51,534 bases of DNA from Sphingobacteriia bacterium (GCA_021151535.1 JAGKXC010000005.1:1-51534), one strand, 5' to 3'; positions 41,833-51,112 are shown, counted from the stretch's first letter. Notes: generated by a model not told the origin, from the sequence alone. Program-made: numbers and translations.

Positions 41833-42672
41833 CTATTTTGTACTTGACGGGATGAGGCTTGGGTTTAATAGCCATTGCCAGAAATCGGGCTCTAGTTTTA
41901 CATAATCCCAGGCGTTATGGCCTACTCCGGAATAAATAGAAAGCTTTACATCTGTTACATGTGCGAAATGTAATTGACGAATTAGTTTTCTACTGTGTTT
42001 AATAGAAACAACTTTGTCTTTATTTCCATGGAAAATCCACCATCTCATTTTGGGGTTTGGATTAGGTATATTGCCTCCACCACAAATTGGAAATGCTGCT
42101 TGAAAGAAATCAGGTTTGCGTTTGCAAATTTCAACGGTTCCCATTCCACCCATAGATAATCCACCAACATATACTTGTTTGGGGTTGAACCAGGGTTGTT
42201 TTTTAAGACTGTCTGTAAGACCCATTAATAATTTCATGGCTATGGTTGGCGCGCCAGCCTCTTGGAATTGAAATTTGGTTTTGCCGTTCTTTTTTGCGGT
42301 TTTGATTACGTTGCTCCAATAATCATTTCTTGAACATTGAGGTATGAAAACCGCCATATTGTTATCTATTGCTGCATTCATTAACCAAAATCCCATATGC
42401 ATGAGTTGGGATACATTATTGTTGCCTCTTTCGCCTGATCCATGTAGGAAAATGAGCGTAGATACTGGTTGGTATGTTTTATTATTGGGTTGATTTTCAG
42501 GTATATAGAATCTGTAAGGTAGGGTGTCTTTGCCTTGAACGAAATAACCATAAGAGAAGAATTTATTTGCAATGGAATCTATTTGAGCTGTCACTTTTGA
42601 ACATAGAACAATTAACAAAATCCATAAATATTTGTAAATTCTATAAATTGCAAGGTATTTGTTGGTTTTCAT
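41833..42672 (-). CDS. Secreted alpha/beta hydrolase, esterase/prolyl-oligopeptidase-like
   Basis: 279 aa from ATG 42672. A signal peptide (YLWILLIVLCSKVTAQ) is followed by an alpha/beta hydrolase fold with TLIFLHGSGERGNN (oxyanion loop), the nucleophile in YVGGLSMGGMGT, the acid in FHGNKDKVVS and the base in GVGHNAWDYV. Such exported esterases act on acylated sugars or polyesters. The ATG shares the CATG of the divergent trehalase start. A start at 42732 is rejected because it would lie inside the trehalase gene, upstream of the promoter. Confidence 0.78.
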   Translation of the reverse strand: MKTNKYLAIYRIYKYLWILLIVLCSKVTAQIDSIANKFFSYGYFVQGKDTLPYRFYIPENQPNNKTYQPVSTLIFLHGSGERGNNNVSQLMHMGFWLMNAAIDNNMAVFIPQCSRNDYWSNVIKTAKKNGKTKFQFQEAGAPTIAMKLLMGLTDSLKKQPWFNPKQVYVGGLSMGGMGTVEICKRKPDFFQAAFPICGGGNIPNPNPKMRWWIFHGNKDKVVSIKHSRKLIRQLHFAHVTDVKLSIYSGVGHNAWDYVKLEPDFWQWLLNPSLIPSSTK

Positions 42673-42673
42673 G
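42670..42673. promoter_or_regulatory. Shared CATG: overlapping divergent start codons
   Basis: The tetranucleotide CATG holds the hydrolase ATG on the minus strand (42672-42670) and the trehalase ATG on the plus strand (42671-42673). The hydrolase -7 box (TACCTTTG, minus) lies inside the trehalase gene. Confidence 0.6.
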
Positions 42674-44242
42674 CGTTTACAAAGGTATTTAAAAGTTGGG
42701 GTGTTAAAATGGGTGTCATTTTTGATATTCAATTCAACATCTGCTCAAACGGAAATTGAGTATTTGAGAGATTCTGTATTAAAAAGTATAGATAATGGAA
42801 TGATAGCAACCATTCGTTATCGCCCTAAAGATTCGGCAGGAGCAATAGGTTTACCTAATAAATACTCATCGCCAAGCCCAATGGGTAGTGACATGTTTTC
42901 GGAGTTGTATTATTGGGATGCATTTTTTTCTAACCGATATTATTGGTTACCAAAAGCGAAATTGGGGAATATAGAAGCCTTTGAAATCGCCCGAGGAAAT
43001 GTAAATAACTTAATATACTTGGTAAATAAATATGGATTTGTGCCCAATGCTAATCGATTTTCCATGTTAAATCGCAGTCAATTGCCGTTGTTAAGCGAAA
43101 TGGTGAAAGATATTTTTGAAATTTCAGGCGATGTTAATTGGTTGCAAACTGCAGTTGAAGCATTAGAAAGAGAACACCAATTTTGGATGCAAAATCGAGC
43201 GGTACAGGTTAAAGTGAAAGGAGACTTTGTGTCTTTGAATCGATTTGGCAATCAAGCAAACCGAGAGCAATTAATAGGCTTTTACAAGTTTTTAAAACAA
43301 CGATTACAGCCGAATTCAGGGCATTTGTTGAATGGAGCAGTATCAGTGCCAAGCACTTTATTTGATGCGCACACAATTTTAGCGTCTGATGAACGCGAAC
43401 TGGATTCTCAATTGTATTTTGCTTCACATTTATTAGCGGAGGCCGAAAGTGGTTGGGATTTTACTCCCAGATTTCAAGGCCATTGTATGGATTTTATTCC
43501 TGTGGATTTAAATGCTGTTTTGGGTTCCATGGAGCAAAATATGGTTGATTTTTACAGGGCTCTTCAAGCATTTGAATCGGATCCTTATAAAATTGATATT
43601 CAGAATTTTAGGTTAGTTTATTATCAAAAGGCTGTAGTTACAAGGAAATTGGCGATGGATAAATACTTATGGAATAAAAATTATGGATGTTATTTGGATT
43701 ATAATTGGCGAAAATTTGATGTTGGTCAACCCGTTAGGAAACAATCATTATTAACTGCCGCATCTTTTTGGCCCATTTATTTAAACTGGGGTAAAGAGTC
43801 AAATGCAAGGTCTGTTCATAGAATGCTGAATGCTTTGATGTTTCACGATGTTGTAATGCCGATCGCCAAGTATGAAGCACATGCGCAGGAGATGCCTTAT
43901 GTATGCCAATGGCATGCGCCTAATGTTTGGGCACCGTTACAAATTTTGGCTTGGGCAAGCATTCAATCTAAACCGCTTGGGCAAGATTTTTGGATGATTT
44001 CGGCGATAAAAAATAGTTGGTTACATTTGGTTACCAAACAATGGGAAACGGATGGGAAGTTCAAAGAGAAATATTCTGCGATCACCAATGAATCTGATGT
44101 TCAGTTGTTTAATAATTGGCAATCTATTGGTACAATGAAGAAAGAAGTGAATGAGAATTTTACTGTGGAGGAGGGTTACGGAACACCAACAATGATGGGT
44201 TGGACAGCGGCAGTAACATATTTTTTCCTGCTGTTGCCATAA
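42671..44242 (+). CDS. Alpha,alpha-trehalase (GH37)
   Basis: 523 aa from ATG 42671. A signal peptide (VLKWVSFLIFNSTSAQ) is followed by the GH37 barrel. Signature 1 appears as MGSDMFSELYYWDAFFSNRYYW, the catalytic Asp is in ESGWDFTPRF, signature 2 is QWHAPNVWAPLQ and the base Glu is near FKEKYSA. It splits trehalose to two glucoses in the periplasm. An upstream in-frame TTG (42659) adds only four residues and is not preferred. Confidence 0.88.
   Translation: MRLQRYLKVGVLKWVSFLIFNSTSAQTEIEYLRDSVLKSIDNGMIATIRYRPKDSAGAIGLPNKYSSPSPMGSDMFSELYYWDAFFSNRYYWLPKAKLGNIEAFEIARGNVNNLIYLVNKYGFVPNANRFSMLNRSQLPLLSEMVKDIFEISGDVNWLQTAVEALEREHQFWMQNRAVQVKVKGDFVSLNRFGNQANREQLIGFYKFLKQRLQPNSGHLLNGAVSVPSTLFDAHTILASDERELDSQLYFASHLLAEAESGWDFTPRFQGHCMDFIPVDLNAVLGSMEQNMVDFYRALQAFESDPYKIDIQNFRLVYYQKAVVTRKLAMDKYLWNKNYGCYLDYNWRKFDVGQPVRKQSLLTAASFWPIYLNWGKESNARSVHRMLNALMFHDVVMPIAKYEAHAQEMPYVCQWHAPNVWAPLQILAWASIQSKPLGQDFWMISAIKNSWLHLVTKQWETDGKFKEKYSAITNESDVQLFNNWQSIGTMKKEVNENFTVEEGYGTPTMMGWTAAVTYFFLLLP
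42680..42687 (-). promoter_or_regulatory. Candidate -7 box (TACCTTTG) of the secreted hydrolase, inside the trehalase gene
   Basis: Exact TAnnTTTG on the minus strand, 7 nt upstream of ATG 42672. Transcription from it would run antisense to the first few trehalase codons. Confidence 0.45.
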
Positions 44243-44278
44243 GAAATATTTAATGTGCAACTTGTTATAAAACCATAT

Positions 44279-44286
44279 TATATTTG
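44279..44286 (+). promoter_or_regulatory. Candidate -7 box (TATATTTG)
   Basis: Exact TAnnTTTG match, 17 nt before the GTG at 44304. The nearest TTG has a 14-nt spacer, shorter than usual. Confidence 0.4.
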
Positions 44287-44303
44287 ATTATTCATTTTTT
44301 AAG

Positions 44304-45881
44304 GTGTTAAAAATTAATTTTCATAAGTGCCTATGGGTTTGGATGATAGTGCTTTTTTCAAGGCATTTATTCGCACAGCCATGTACTACAGGGAATTATA
44401 TTGCGGGTCATCCGAAACCAACAAAATGCTTTGAAATTGTAAGTATTTTGGTGGATGCTTGCGATGGGAGTTTGGAAGGGCAAAATGAAATGGTTAGAAT
44501 TATCGTGGGGAATAAAACTTTGGTTCCGGGTTTATTTGATGTGCCAGATTATTCAACTGGTATGGTAAATTGGGGAACCGGTGCACAAAATACATTTCGT
44601 GGATTTAGTGATGGGAATTCCTCATTAACAAGTAAAATTGCAACCATAAATAAATCGATTAAAGATGCTGGGAATTGTGGTCATTTGATTTTTGTGCCGA
44701 GTAATGGCAGAATTCCTCAGTATTCTCAAGGGTTAATAATTACTTCAGAATCGTTTAATGCCACAGCTCAAGATTTTTCCGACCTTCAAGATACGTTATA
44801 TGTAATCATTCAGAAATCGGGGAATACAGCAGGTCATTTTGTGAATTACGGAACGCCGTCAACACGAACGTTTGTATTATTATATAATGGTATTTGTAGT
44901 GATACCGTTACATATGATAGGTCTAAACTAGTGAAAATTAATGGCTCAGCGGGTGCGGAAGATGGAGCTGTAGTGAATTTCGAATATGACGGAAAAGCTA
45001 CATATGTAAATTATGGCTGTAGGGTTCCTTCTCCCAAACTTTCTGTACATATATTAAAGCCACTTTTGCCGCCTTGTGGTAGTCTCAATTTTAATTTATA
45101 TGGAGTTGTAATTGGTAGTAGTTGCTATGAGTGGCAACTTGAAAGTAGTAGTTTCGGTTATTTCGATGATTCCAAAAAGTTGAGTACAGTTTTACATGTG
45201 AAGCCATCTTATTCTGGGAAACTTAAAGTTTTTCTAAGGGTTTGGGGTACATGTTCAAAGCCTGTTTCGGATACATTGATTTTGGATATTGTTCCTCAAC
45301 CCTTGGCTGATTTTGATATTGATTCAAGCAATGCGCCAACATATTGCTTTACCCGGAAAGATGTGAATGGGAATTCTTGGCGATGGGGACTTGATTTGGG
45401 CAAAGATATTTCTACTTCCAAACCGCGCGGTGCGTTGTCGCCAGATACACTAACCTCTGTAAAAACCATTTGTAGTACCTATGCTGAAGGTGTTCATTGG
45501 GTGTGTTTGGAAGTTACTGGAAGCAATGGTTGCAAGGATACTATTTGTAAGACATTTGAATATAAAGTTAAACCGCCTCCGCCAACAGAACCATTCTTAG
45601 AGATCGCGAATGTGTTTACTCCAGGCGATCCCAAAGATGGATTGAATGATGAATGGCGCTTTCACAGTTGGGGTGTAATTGAATTCGAGGTAAAAGTTTA
45701 TTCCCGTTGGGGACAATTGGTATATGAATCAAGCGATGTGAATGCTAGATGGAATGGGAAAGAATTGAATAAAGGAGTGGATTTGCCTGGAGGTAGTTAT
45801 TTTTATCATTTCCGGTATAAACTAAATTCCTATCCAAGTGAATTAAAACAGGTGAATGGTGTGGTGACATTGATTCGCTAA
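44304..45881 (+). CDS. Cell-surface protein with T9SS type B sorting domain
   Basis: 525 aa from GTG 44304. A signal peptide (LWVWMIVLFSRHLFAQ) is followed by a lamin-tail-like first domain (CFEIVSILVDACDGSLEGQNE) that often occurs in Bacteroidota surface proteins. A PKD-like segment (about residues 330-420, PLADFDID) and the gliding-motility/T9SS type B C-terminal domain follow (IANVFTPGDPKDGLNDEWRF, VYSRWGQLVYES). It should be exported through T9SS and attached or released at the surface. Cargo function is unknown. Confidence 0.8.
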   Translation: MLKINFHKCLWVWMIVLFSRHLFAQPCTTGNYIAGHPKPTKCFEIVSILVDACDGSLEGQNEMVRIIVGNKTLVPGLFDVPDYSTGMVNWGTGAQNTFRGFSDGNSSLTSKIATINKSIKDAGNCGHLIFVPSNGRIPQYSQGLIITSESFNATAQDFSDLQDTLYVIIQKSGNTAGHFVNYGTPSTRTFVLLYNGICSDTVTYDRSKLVKINGSAGAEDGAVVNFEYDGKATYVNYGCRVPSPKLSVHILKPLLPPCGSLNFNLYGVVIGSSCYEWQLESSSFGYFDDSKKLSTVLHVKPSYSGKLKVFLRVWGTCSKPVSDTLILDIVPQPLADFDIDSSNAPTYCFTRKDVNGNSWRWGLDLGKDISTSKPRGALSPDTLTSVKTICSTYAEGVHWVCLEVTGSNGCKDTICKTFEYKVKPPPPTEPFLEIANVFTPGDPKDGLNDEWRFHSWGVIEFEVKVYSRWGQLVYESSDVNARWNGKELNKGVDLPGGSYFYHFRYKLNSYPSELKQVNGVVTLIR

Positions 45882-45913
45882 TAATTTGAAGTTCTTTCTT
45901 GTAGATTAAAAAC

Positions 45914-45946
45914 AAAAGGACCCTTTTGGGGCCCTTATATTTATTG
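45914..45946 (+). terminator. Probable terminator after the type B surface-protein gene
   Basis: AAGGACCC and GGGCCCTT-like arms form an imperfect stem (one mismatch) around a TTTT loop, followed by a TTATATTTATT tail. The rest of the 149-nt gap to 46030 holds nothing I can support. Confidence 0.5.
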
Positions 45947-46029
45947 ATTATGGAGTTCGTACATTGAACTAATTAATCAATATAACTACCTATTTTTTCA
46001 AAACTACTTTGTTGAGGAGTGCTTGTTAT

Positions 46030-46416
46030 TTAGAAAGTTTTTATCAAAAAATTATTGAACTCTGTCTTTAGTTCTGAGTAAATTTTATTGAAAGTTACCA
46101 TTTGTTCACGCAATTCGGTGTGGTCATCAGTTTTGCGATGGTCTGTTGCAACATTGTTGGCCTCTGCTATAGAAGCAATTTTCTTCTCAGCATGATTTAT
46201 TTCGCTTTTCAATTCGTCTATCACTTCGTTGTGGCGAATAAATTGGTTTTGGAAGTGCTCCACTTGTTGCATTACTTCCAACTTGTTGTTAGCGGTAACA
46301 ATCTCTTCTAAGCGATGCAAGAAAGTTTTGATTTCATCTTTTGCAAAGGCCAATTCACTGATAAACTGGTTGTGTTCTGCATGTAGTTCGTGAAGATATT
46401 TTTGTGTAGGTTCCAT
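46030..46416 (-). CDS. Small helical coiled-coil protein
   Basis: A 128-aa protein, Glu/Lys/His-rich and almost entirely predicted helical, with long heptad-like stretches (FLHRLEEIVTANNKLEVMQQ, and KSEINHAEKKIASIAEANN). It has no signal peptide. Family unknown; the N-terminal HELHAEHNQF and FIRHNEVIDE segments carry several histidines but no clear hemerythrin pattern. It is divergent from the small membrane protein gene and may share its regulatory region (46417-46544). Confidence 0.6.
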   Translation of the reverse strand: MEPTQKYLHELHAEHNQFISELAFAKDEIKTFLHRLEEIVTANNKLEVMQQVEHFQNQFIRHNEVIDELKSEINHAEKKIASIAEANNVATDHRKTDDHTELREQMVTFNKIYSELKTEFNNFLIKTF

Positions 46417-46505
46417 AATTCAAAGTTGTTGTATTTTTCTTGTTTGGGGTCTGATTTCCATCATTGGTTGAAATGATTTTCATCATATTTTGATTGGGAA
46501 ATCTT

Positions 46506-46534
46506 TACGTAAGTTGTACATTAGTTTTAACTAA
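46506..46534 (+). promoter_or_regulatory. Composite motif: TACGTAAGTTGTA plus dyad TTAGTT-TT-AACTAA
   Basis: A 13-bp word (46506-46518) is followed 2 nt later by a perfect 6-bp dyad (46521-46534), 10 nt before ATG 46545. The same composite occurs at 51235. It may be an operator or an alternative-sigma promoter. There is no TAnnTTTG box here. Confidence 0.45.
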
Positions 46535-46544
46535 TAAAAATGAT

Positions 46545-46766
46545 ATGAAAAATATGCAACCTAACATGGGTAACTTGGATCGTGGATTACGATTAATTGT
46601 AGCAGCAGTAATTGCTGTTTTGTATGGAATGGATAAAATTGCACCACCAACTTCTAATATTTTGTTGTTGTTGGCACTGTTATTTGCCGCTACAGCGTTT
46701 TTAAAGTTCTGTCCTTTATATGTTCCATTTAAGATGGATACAAGAGAAGAGAAGGGCGATAAATAA
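46545..46766 (+). CDS. Small DUF2892-type (YgaP-like) inner membrane protein
   Basis: 73 aa from ATG 46545. The family start MGNLDRGLRLIVAAVIAVLY is followed by a second helix (ILLLLALLFAATAFLKFCPLY) and a charged tail. DUF2892 domains are sometimes fused to rhodaneses and occur in stress regulons, but the biochemical role is unknown. The longer frame from 46494 would run through the regulatory motif, so the internal ATG is chosen. Confidence 0.8.
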   Translation: MKNMQPNMGNLDRGLRLIVAAVIAVLYGMDKIAPPTSNILLLLALLFAATAFLKFCPLYVPFKMDTREEKGDK

Positions 46767-46799
46767 GATTTTTACCATAATTCTACGTTTACTTAAGTG

Positions 46800-46841
46800 T
46801 GAGATAAAAAAAGCCGGCGTATGCCGGCTTTTTTTATCTCA
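46800..46841. terminator. Bidirectional terminator between convergent genes
   Basis: A 19-bp perfect stem (GATAAAAAAAGCCGGC core on the left arm, GTAT loop, mirrored right arm) has A/T-runs on both sides. It can end transcripts from the small membrane protein gene (+) and the 1398-aa surface protein gene (-). Confidence 0.92.
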
Positions 46842-46884
46842 AATTGTTGGAGCCTTAGCCCTTGATTTCAAATCGTATCTTGTT

Positions 46885-49800
46885 TTATTTTTCAGTAACG
46901 AAGAATTTTTCTGTGATTTCCTCTTTTGAACCTGTTAATTTCACAGTATAGATACCTGGCGTGATGCCTTTGGGTAGTTGCATAGTTTGAACTGCATTGT
47001 TTGCAGCAACATTGAATTTCGCAACTTGAACACCCTGTAGGTTGAACATGCTTACAGTACTTATTCCATTGCTTAATGCATTTTTAATGTTTAATACACC
47101 TGCATCAATTGGGTTAGGATATAATCCCAATTCTTGGATTTTGTTTTCAGTTGGTTCGATATGATCAACTTTTGCCAAGTCGCCCATTCTCTCGATTACT
47201 ATATCAAAACGGAAGTCAATTAATGAATCTCCTTTTGTGAAAATAAATTCGTATTGAGTACTGTCTTTGATTTCGATGGTTTTCTTCAAGAATTTATCAA
47301 CCAATTTGATTTTATAAGTTGTGTCTTTGCTTGCTGTTGGACAAGTAGAGAAGGTGATTCTGTGAGTTTCGTAAAGGTTAGTTTTGGTTTTAAGCGGGAA
47401 ACTTTGAATTTTGTTTTCTGTATAAGGTCTGTTTTCTTGGGTTAACCATTCGTTATCTACTGAATAGCTACCAATGCCTACATAACCACCATAGAATTTA
47501 CGAACTTCATATTCATCCCATCCTAATTTAGAATTCTGATAAGCAGCATCCCATTCTATTACGGCAGCATCCATGTAAGGCAAGGTGTCGTACGGGATAT
47601 TCATCGACATTCCCAATTGGTTACAACGCAATTTTGTAGCCTCTTCTTTAAATGCTGTTGTATTGGGTGTTAATGTTGATTTTGCGCTTTCAAAGAAAGT
47701 GATTTTTGCGTTGTTCGCTGTTGCGATGGCAAAGAATGATGCTCCAGCTTCAATGATTGAACTTTGTGCAACTGGGCCGCTTGTAAATGCAGTAGATCCG
47801 GTTCTTACCAATGTGCCAGATGTTTTATTCCAAACGTTATATGATTTGGTTCTAGGGTCAAAGATCTGGAAATAGTTAGAAACGTTGGTTCTGTATAATT
47901 TGGTGAAATCAATGTTGCTAGGATAGGGGTTGCCTACTAAGTTATAACCTTTGAATACACCTGTACCTTTATAAGCCAAGTTTTTAACAAAATTTCCTGT
48001 ATGTACTTGTCCTTTAATGTCAATTACGCCATAGTTAGCTTTTGCATTCGGATCTCCATACCCATTGTCTAACATACCACGGAAGAATAATAAAATACCT
48101 TGCCCTAATGGAACTTTATTCGCAGTGTCTTTCCCTGAATATGCAACAAAGGCTGAGGTTGTTTCATCCCAATAATAACAAGAGGGTTTGCAATAGGAAC
48201 AAGAAGTTGAAATAGAATCGGGGTTTACTGTACTGATTGTGCCAGAAATAACCAAGTCGTCAGTAATCTGAGATAAGTTAATTCCGTTTTCAAATGGGAA
48301 AGAAACTGTTCTAAAAGAGCGAACTGCGGAATTCCACATTTCCCATTTTACACCGCCAGTAATGGTTGAACCTTTACCCAATGTATCTAAACTTCCGATA
48401 TAAGTACCGTCATTCTTTAACTGTAAAGTAGGTTCCCAAGCATTCCAATCATCAGCAGAACTACTATTTGGAGCGTTAGAAACAATCTCTACACTGTCTT
48501 CGAGCTTGTATTTGCCTCTACATTTAAGTGGCTTGTTAATATTTACTGTTGCAGGTGCAGTGCCATCACCAAAATGGACATGGCAATGTTCGTCAAATTC
48601 AATTTCACCATCACCGTCTATGGTTTGTTCGCGGCCGTCGAAGTGAATGTGTTTATCTGCTGTATGGCTGAATTCCATTCTGGAATTTGCACCGCATTTT
48701 ACATCTCCTTCAAAGTGCACTTCTCCTTCTCCAGTGAATTTAACTTTTGGTTTCTTAATGCCATCTTCAGATTCGGTTTCAAAACTTCCTTTGATGATTG
48801 CTTTCGCCCCTTTCGATAATTCAAATTTCAAAGTGTCATTACCTCTCACTTTTACCTTCGCCCCTGCTTCAATTTCAAAAGTACTATCGATAGTAATTTT
48901 AGAGCCACCGGATTTACTGCAATTGATAGTTAATTCAGTACCCTCTTTTACTTTTATCTGTTTAATCTGATTGTCTGAACTCACAACCACGGTCTGTGTA
49001 TCAGCGGCATCAATCGTGATTTTGTCGTCTTTTGACGGAGTTGCATTAGACGGAGTTGTATTACTGCCCGAGAATAGGTTTGAATAGCTTCCGCCGGTAT
49101 AAGAGTATGTTTTAGCGGCAACAGTTACTGTACAACGATAGGTGTAGGTTGTTCCTGATGCAGTGTTAGAACTATTTGCATATCTAAATGTGATAGTGCC
49201 ATAGTAAGTACCAGCCGTTGTGCCATTAAATGTAATGTTGAAAGTAGTTGTTTTATTGCCTGATCCTGGGGTTACATAAGTTGCTGTTCCAGATGTATTG
49301 CCAATTGAAACGGCGGAACCTCCTGTTACAGAGTTTGAGCTTACCCAATTTGTTGCAGAACCGCCCGAACTTGAACTCAATAAAACTTGCAATTTGTCGG
49401 TAGAAGAATAATCTGAGGTTTTAACGAAAAACTCTTTAGTGATTGCCCCAGAAGTGCTTGATTCCCATGCGATATCATAAGTAGTACCAGATGAAAGTGT
49501 AGCACTTGTTGCCGTAACACTTGATAAAACAGGTGTTAGCGTTATGTTATTAGTTAAAATGTTTAGATTTTTATTAAATGTAGTTGCAATGATATCTGGC
49601 TTGCCGTCTTTGTTCATATCGCAGATAAAAGCATTTGCCCAGTTTTTCGCAACGCTTGAGCTTAAAATGTCAGCGTTAGGAGTAAAGTTACTAGCGGTAA
49701 TTGTTCCATTGGCGGCGCAGTCATTTTTAATCAAAGTAATTCCACCATAAGTAGTTGTGGACATAATTCCATATAATCCATTAGCGATATCGGGTTTGCC

Positions 49801-51081
49801 ATCACCGTCAAAATCCCCAACATCAATTACCCAACTTGTTACAGAAGTACTTGCTGTAGGGTTTGCATTTTTAATGGTTACTGACGAAAAGTTTGAAGCT
49901 GACAAAGTGCCTGAACTATAATTGTTTTGGTAAACAATCATCTCAGTAGAGTTCATCTGGCCAATGATAATATCATTTTTGCCATCTAAATTTAAATCTG
50001 CAATTTTTACTGCAAATCCATTACCGCTTGTAGTTAAACTAATTCCACTTGTATATGATTGAAACGAAACATTTCCAGCGGAAGAAGTATTCAAAAGGAT
50101 TTTGGAGGTGGTGGTTTTATTTGCTAAAACAATATCAAACAAACCATCATTGTTTACATCGCCCAAATCCAAATCCATTAAGTTTGTTAAACCTGTAATT
50201 GTTGTAGCGGTTGTGTTGATGGAAGGTGTAGTGGAAGAACTTGTGTTTTTATAGATATAAATTGAGCCTGCACCCGTTGTGAAGTTAACTCGCGTGAAGC
50301 CGATAATGTCCATTTTGCCGTCTATATTTACGTCGGCACACTTCAAATAGGCAAAAGATGATGCAACCGTTAGGGAAGTTGAGGAGAACGTTACAGAACC
50401 TCCAGAAGTTGTGTTTTTGAAGCAAACAACATTGCCAGAGGTAGCAACAATGATATCCAATAATCCATCGTTATTGAAGTCAACTACGTCAATGTCGTAT
50501 GGTGATTTTGATGTAGCAGAAGATGTGTAAGCTGCTGTATAGCTGCTAATTGTAGTTGTGCCACTTGAAGTGTTGGTGTAAACCAAAAGTTTTTTGTTGG
50601 TGTAATCCATTACCGCGATATCAACTGATCCATCGTTGTTGAAATCGCCCAATCCCATATTTCTACGGATAATGCTAGAATTGCTACCAGTTGCCGCTAA
50701 ACCTGAAATTGTTAATGAAGAAGTTGAGAATTTCGACGATGCTAGCGCTGTTGATGTTCCCCCCCAAGTTGGCGCAAATTTTTCTTTAGATAAAACCGAA
50801 AGGTTAGTTCCTGTATTTACAACTCGGATCGAGCCGTATGTAGCAGAATTTGGAACCGTAACCGACAGTGATGTTGCTGAAGCACTGCTAACAGTTGCCT
50901 TCGCAGCACCAAAATATACCGTATTACTGGCTGCTGTAGTGTTAAACCCTGTACCGGTAATTGTAAAGGAAGTGCCACTTGCTGCACTTTTACTGGAAAT
51001 AGAACTGATTGTTGGCTGAGCCATCGCAACAGAACCCAGTAATAAGCCGGTTACTAAGAGTGAAAGTTTACTTAAATTCAT
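46885..51081 (-). CDS. Very large T9SS-exported surface protein with IPT/TIG domain and seven FG-GAP/VCBS repeats
   Basis: A 1398-aa protein with signal peptide cleavage near residue 21 (VAMAQ). An IPT/TIG Ig-like domain (about 23-92) is followed by seven FG-GAP/VCBS repeats (about 144-500; for example LGDFNNDGSVDIAVMD, VVDFNNDGLLDIIVAT, VGDFDGDGKPDIANG), enough for one seven-bladed propeller with Ca-binding DxDxDG loops. A beta-rich region of about 200 residues follows (about 670-870). A T9SS type A sorting domain ends it (about 1324-1398; LGLYPNPIDAGVLNIK). Ser/Thr content is high. It is probably an adhesin; the ligand is unknown. Confidence 0.85.
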   Translation of the reverse strand: MNLSKLSLLVTGLLLGSVAMAQPTISSISSKSAASGTSFTITGTGFNTTAASNTVYFGAAKATVSSASATSLSVTVPNSATYGSIRVVNTGTNLSVLSKEKFAPTWGGTSTALASSKFSTSSLTISGLAATGSNSSIIRRNMGLGDFNNDGSVDIAVMDYTNKKLLVYTNTSSGTTTISSYTAAYTSSATSKSPYDIDVVDFNNDGLLDIIVATSGNVVCFKNTTSGGSVTFSSTSLTVASSFAYLKCADVNIDGKMDIIGFTRVNFTTGAGSIYIYKNTSSSTTPSINTTATTITGLTNLMDLDLGDVNNDGLFDIVLANKTTTSKILLNTSSAGNVSFQSYTSGISLTTSGNGFAVKIADLNLDGKNDIIIGQMNSTEMIVYQNNYSSGTLSASNFSSVTIKNANPTASTSVTSWVIDVGDFDGDGKPDIANGLYGIMSTTTYGGITLIKNDCAANGTITASNFTPNADILSSSVAKNWANAFICDMNKDGKPDIIATTFNKNLNILTNNITLTPVLSSVTATSATLSSGTTYDIAWESSTSGAITKEFFVKTSDYSSTDKLQVLLSSSSGGSATNWVSSNSVTGGSAVSIGNTSGTATYVTPGSGNKTTTFNITFNGTTAGTYYGTITFRYANSSNTASGTTYTYRCTVTVAAKTYSYTGGSYSNLFSGSNTTPSNATPSKDDKITIDAADTQTVVVSSDNQIKQIKVKEGTELTINCSKSGGSKITIDSTFEIEAGAKVKVRGNDTLKFELSKGAKAIIKGSFETESEDGIKKPKVKFTGEGEVHFEGDVKCGANSRMEFSHTADKHIHFDGREQTIDGDGEIEFDEHCHVHFGDGTAPATVNINKPLKCRGKYKLEDSVEIVSNAPNSSSADDWNAWEPTLQLKNDGTYIGSLDTLGKGSTITGGVKWEMWNSAVRSFRTVSFPFENGINLSQITDDLVISGTISTVNPDSISTSCSYCKPSCYYWDETTSAFVAYSGKDTANKVPLGQGILLFFRGMLDNGYGDPNAKANYGVIDIKGQVHTGNFVKNLAYKGTGVFKGYNLVGNPYPSNIDFTKLYRTNVSNYFQIFDPRTKSYNVWNKTSGTLVRTGSTAFTSGPVAQSSIIEAGASFFAIATANNAKITFFESAKSTLTPNTTAFKEEATKLRCNQLGMSMNIPYDTLPYMDAAVIEWDAAYQNSKLGWDEYEVRKFYGGYVGIGSYSVDNEWLTQENRPYTENKIQSFPLKTKTNLYETHRITFSTCPTASKDTTYKIKLVDKFLKKTIEIKDSTQYEFIFTKGDSLIDFRFDIVIERMGDLAKVDHIEPTENKIQELGLYPNPIDAGVLNIKNALSNGISTVSMFNLQGVQVAKFNVAANNAVQTMQLPKGITPGIYTVKLTGSKEEITEKFFVTEK

Positions 51082-51112
51082 GAGAATGTAGTTTGCCTCT
51101 AATTTAGATATT

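Noticed and set aside
46030..46416. Hemerythrin-like protein
   Set aside because: His residues are present but the spacing does not follow the H-HxxxE-HxxxH-HxxxxD pattern, so only a coiled-coil call is made.
50636..51019. 127-aa open frame antisense to the large surface-protein gene
   Set aside because: Low-complexity Val/Ala/Pro frame opposite Ser/Thr/Gly coding of the TIG and first FG-GAP region; no start signal.
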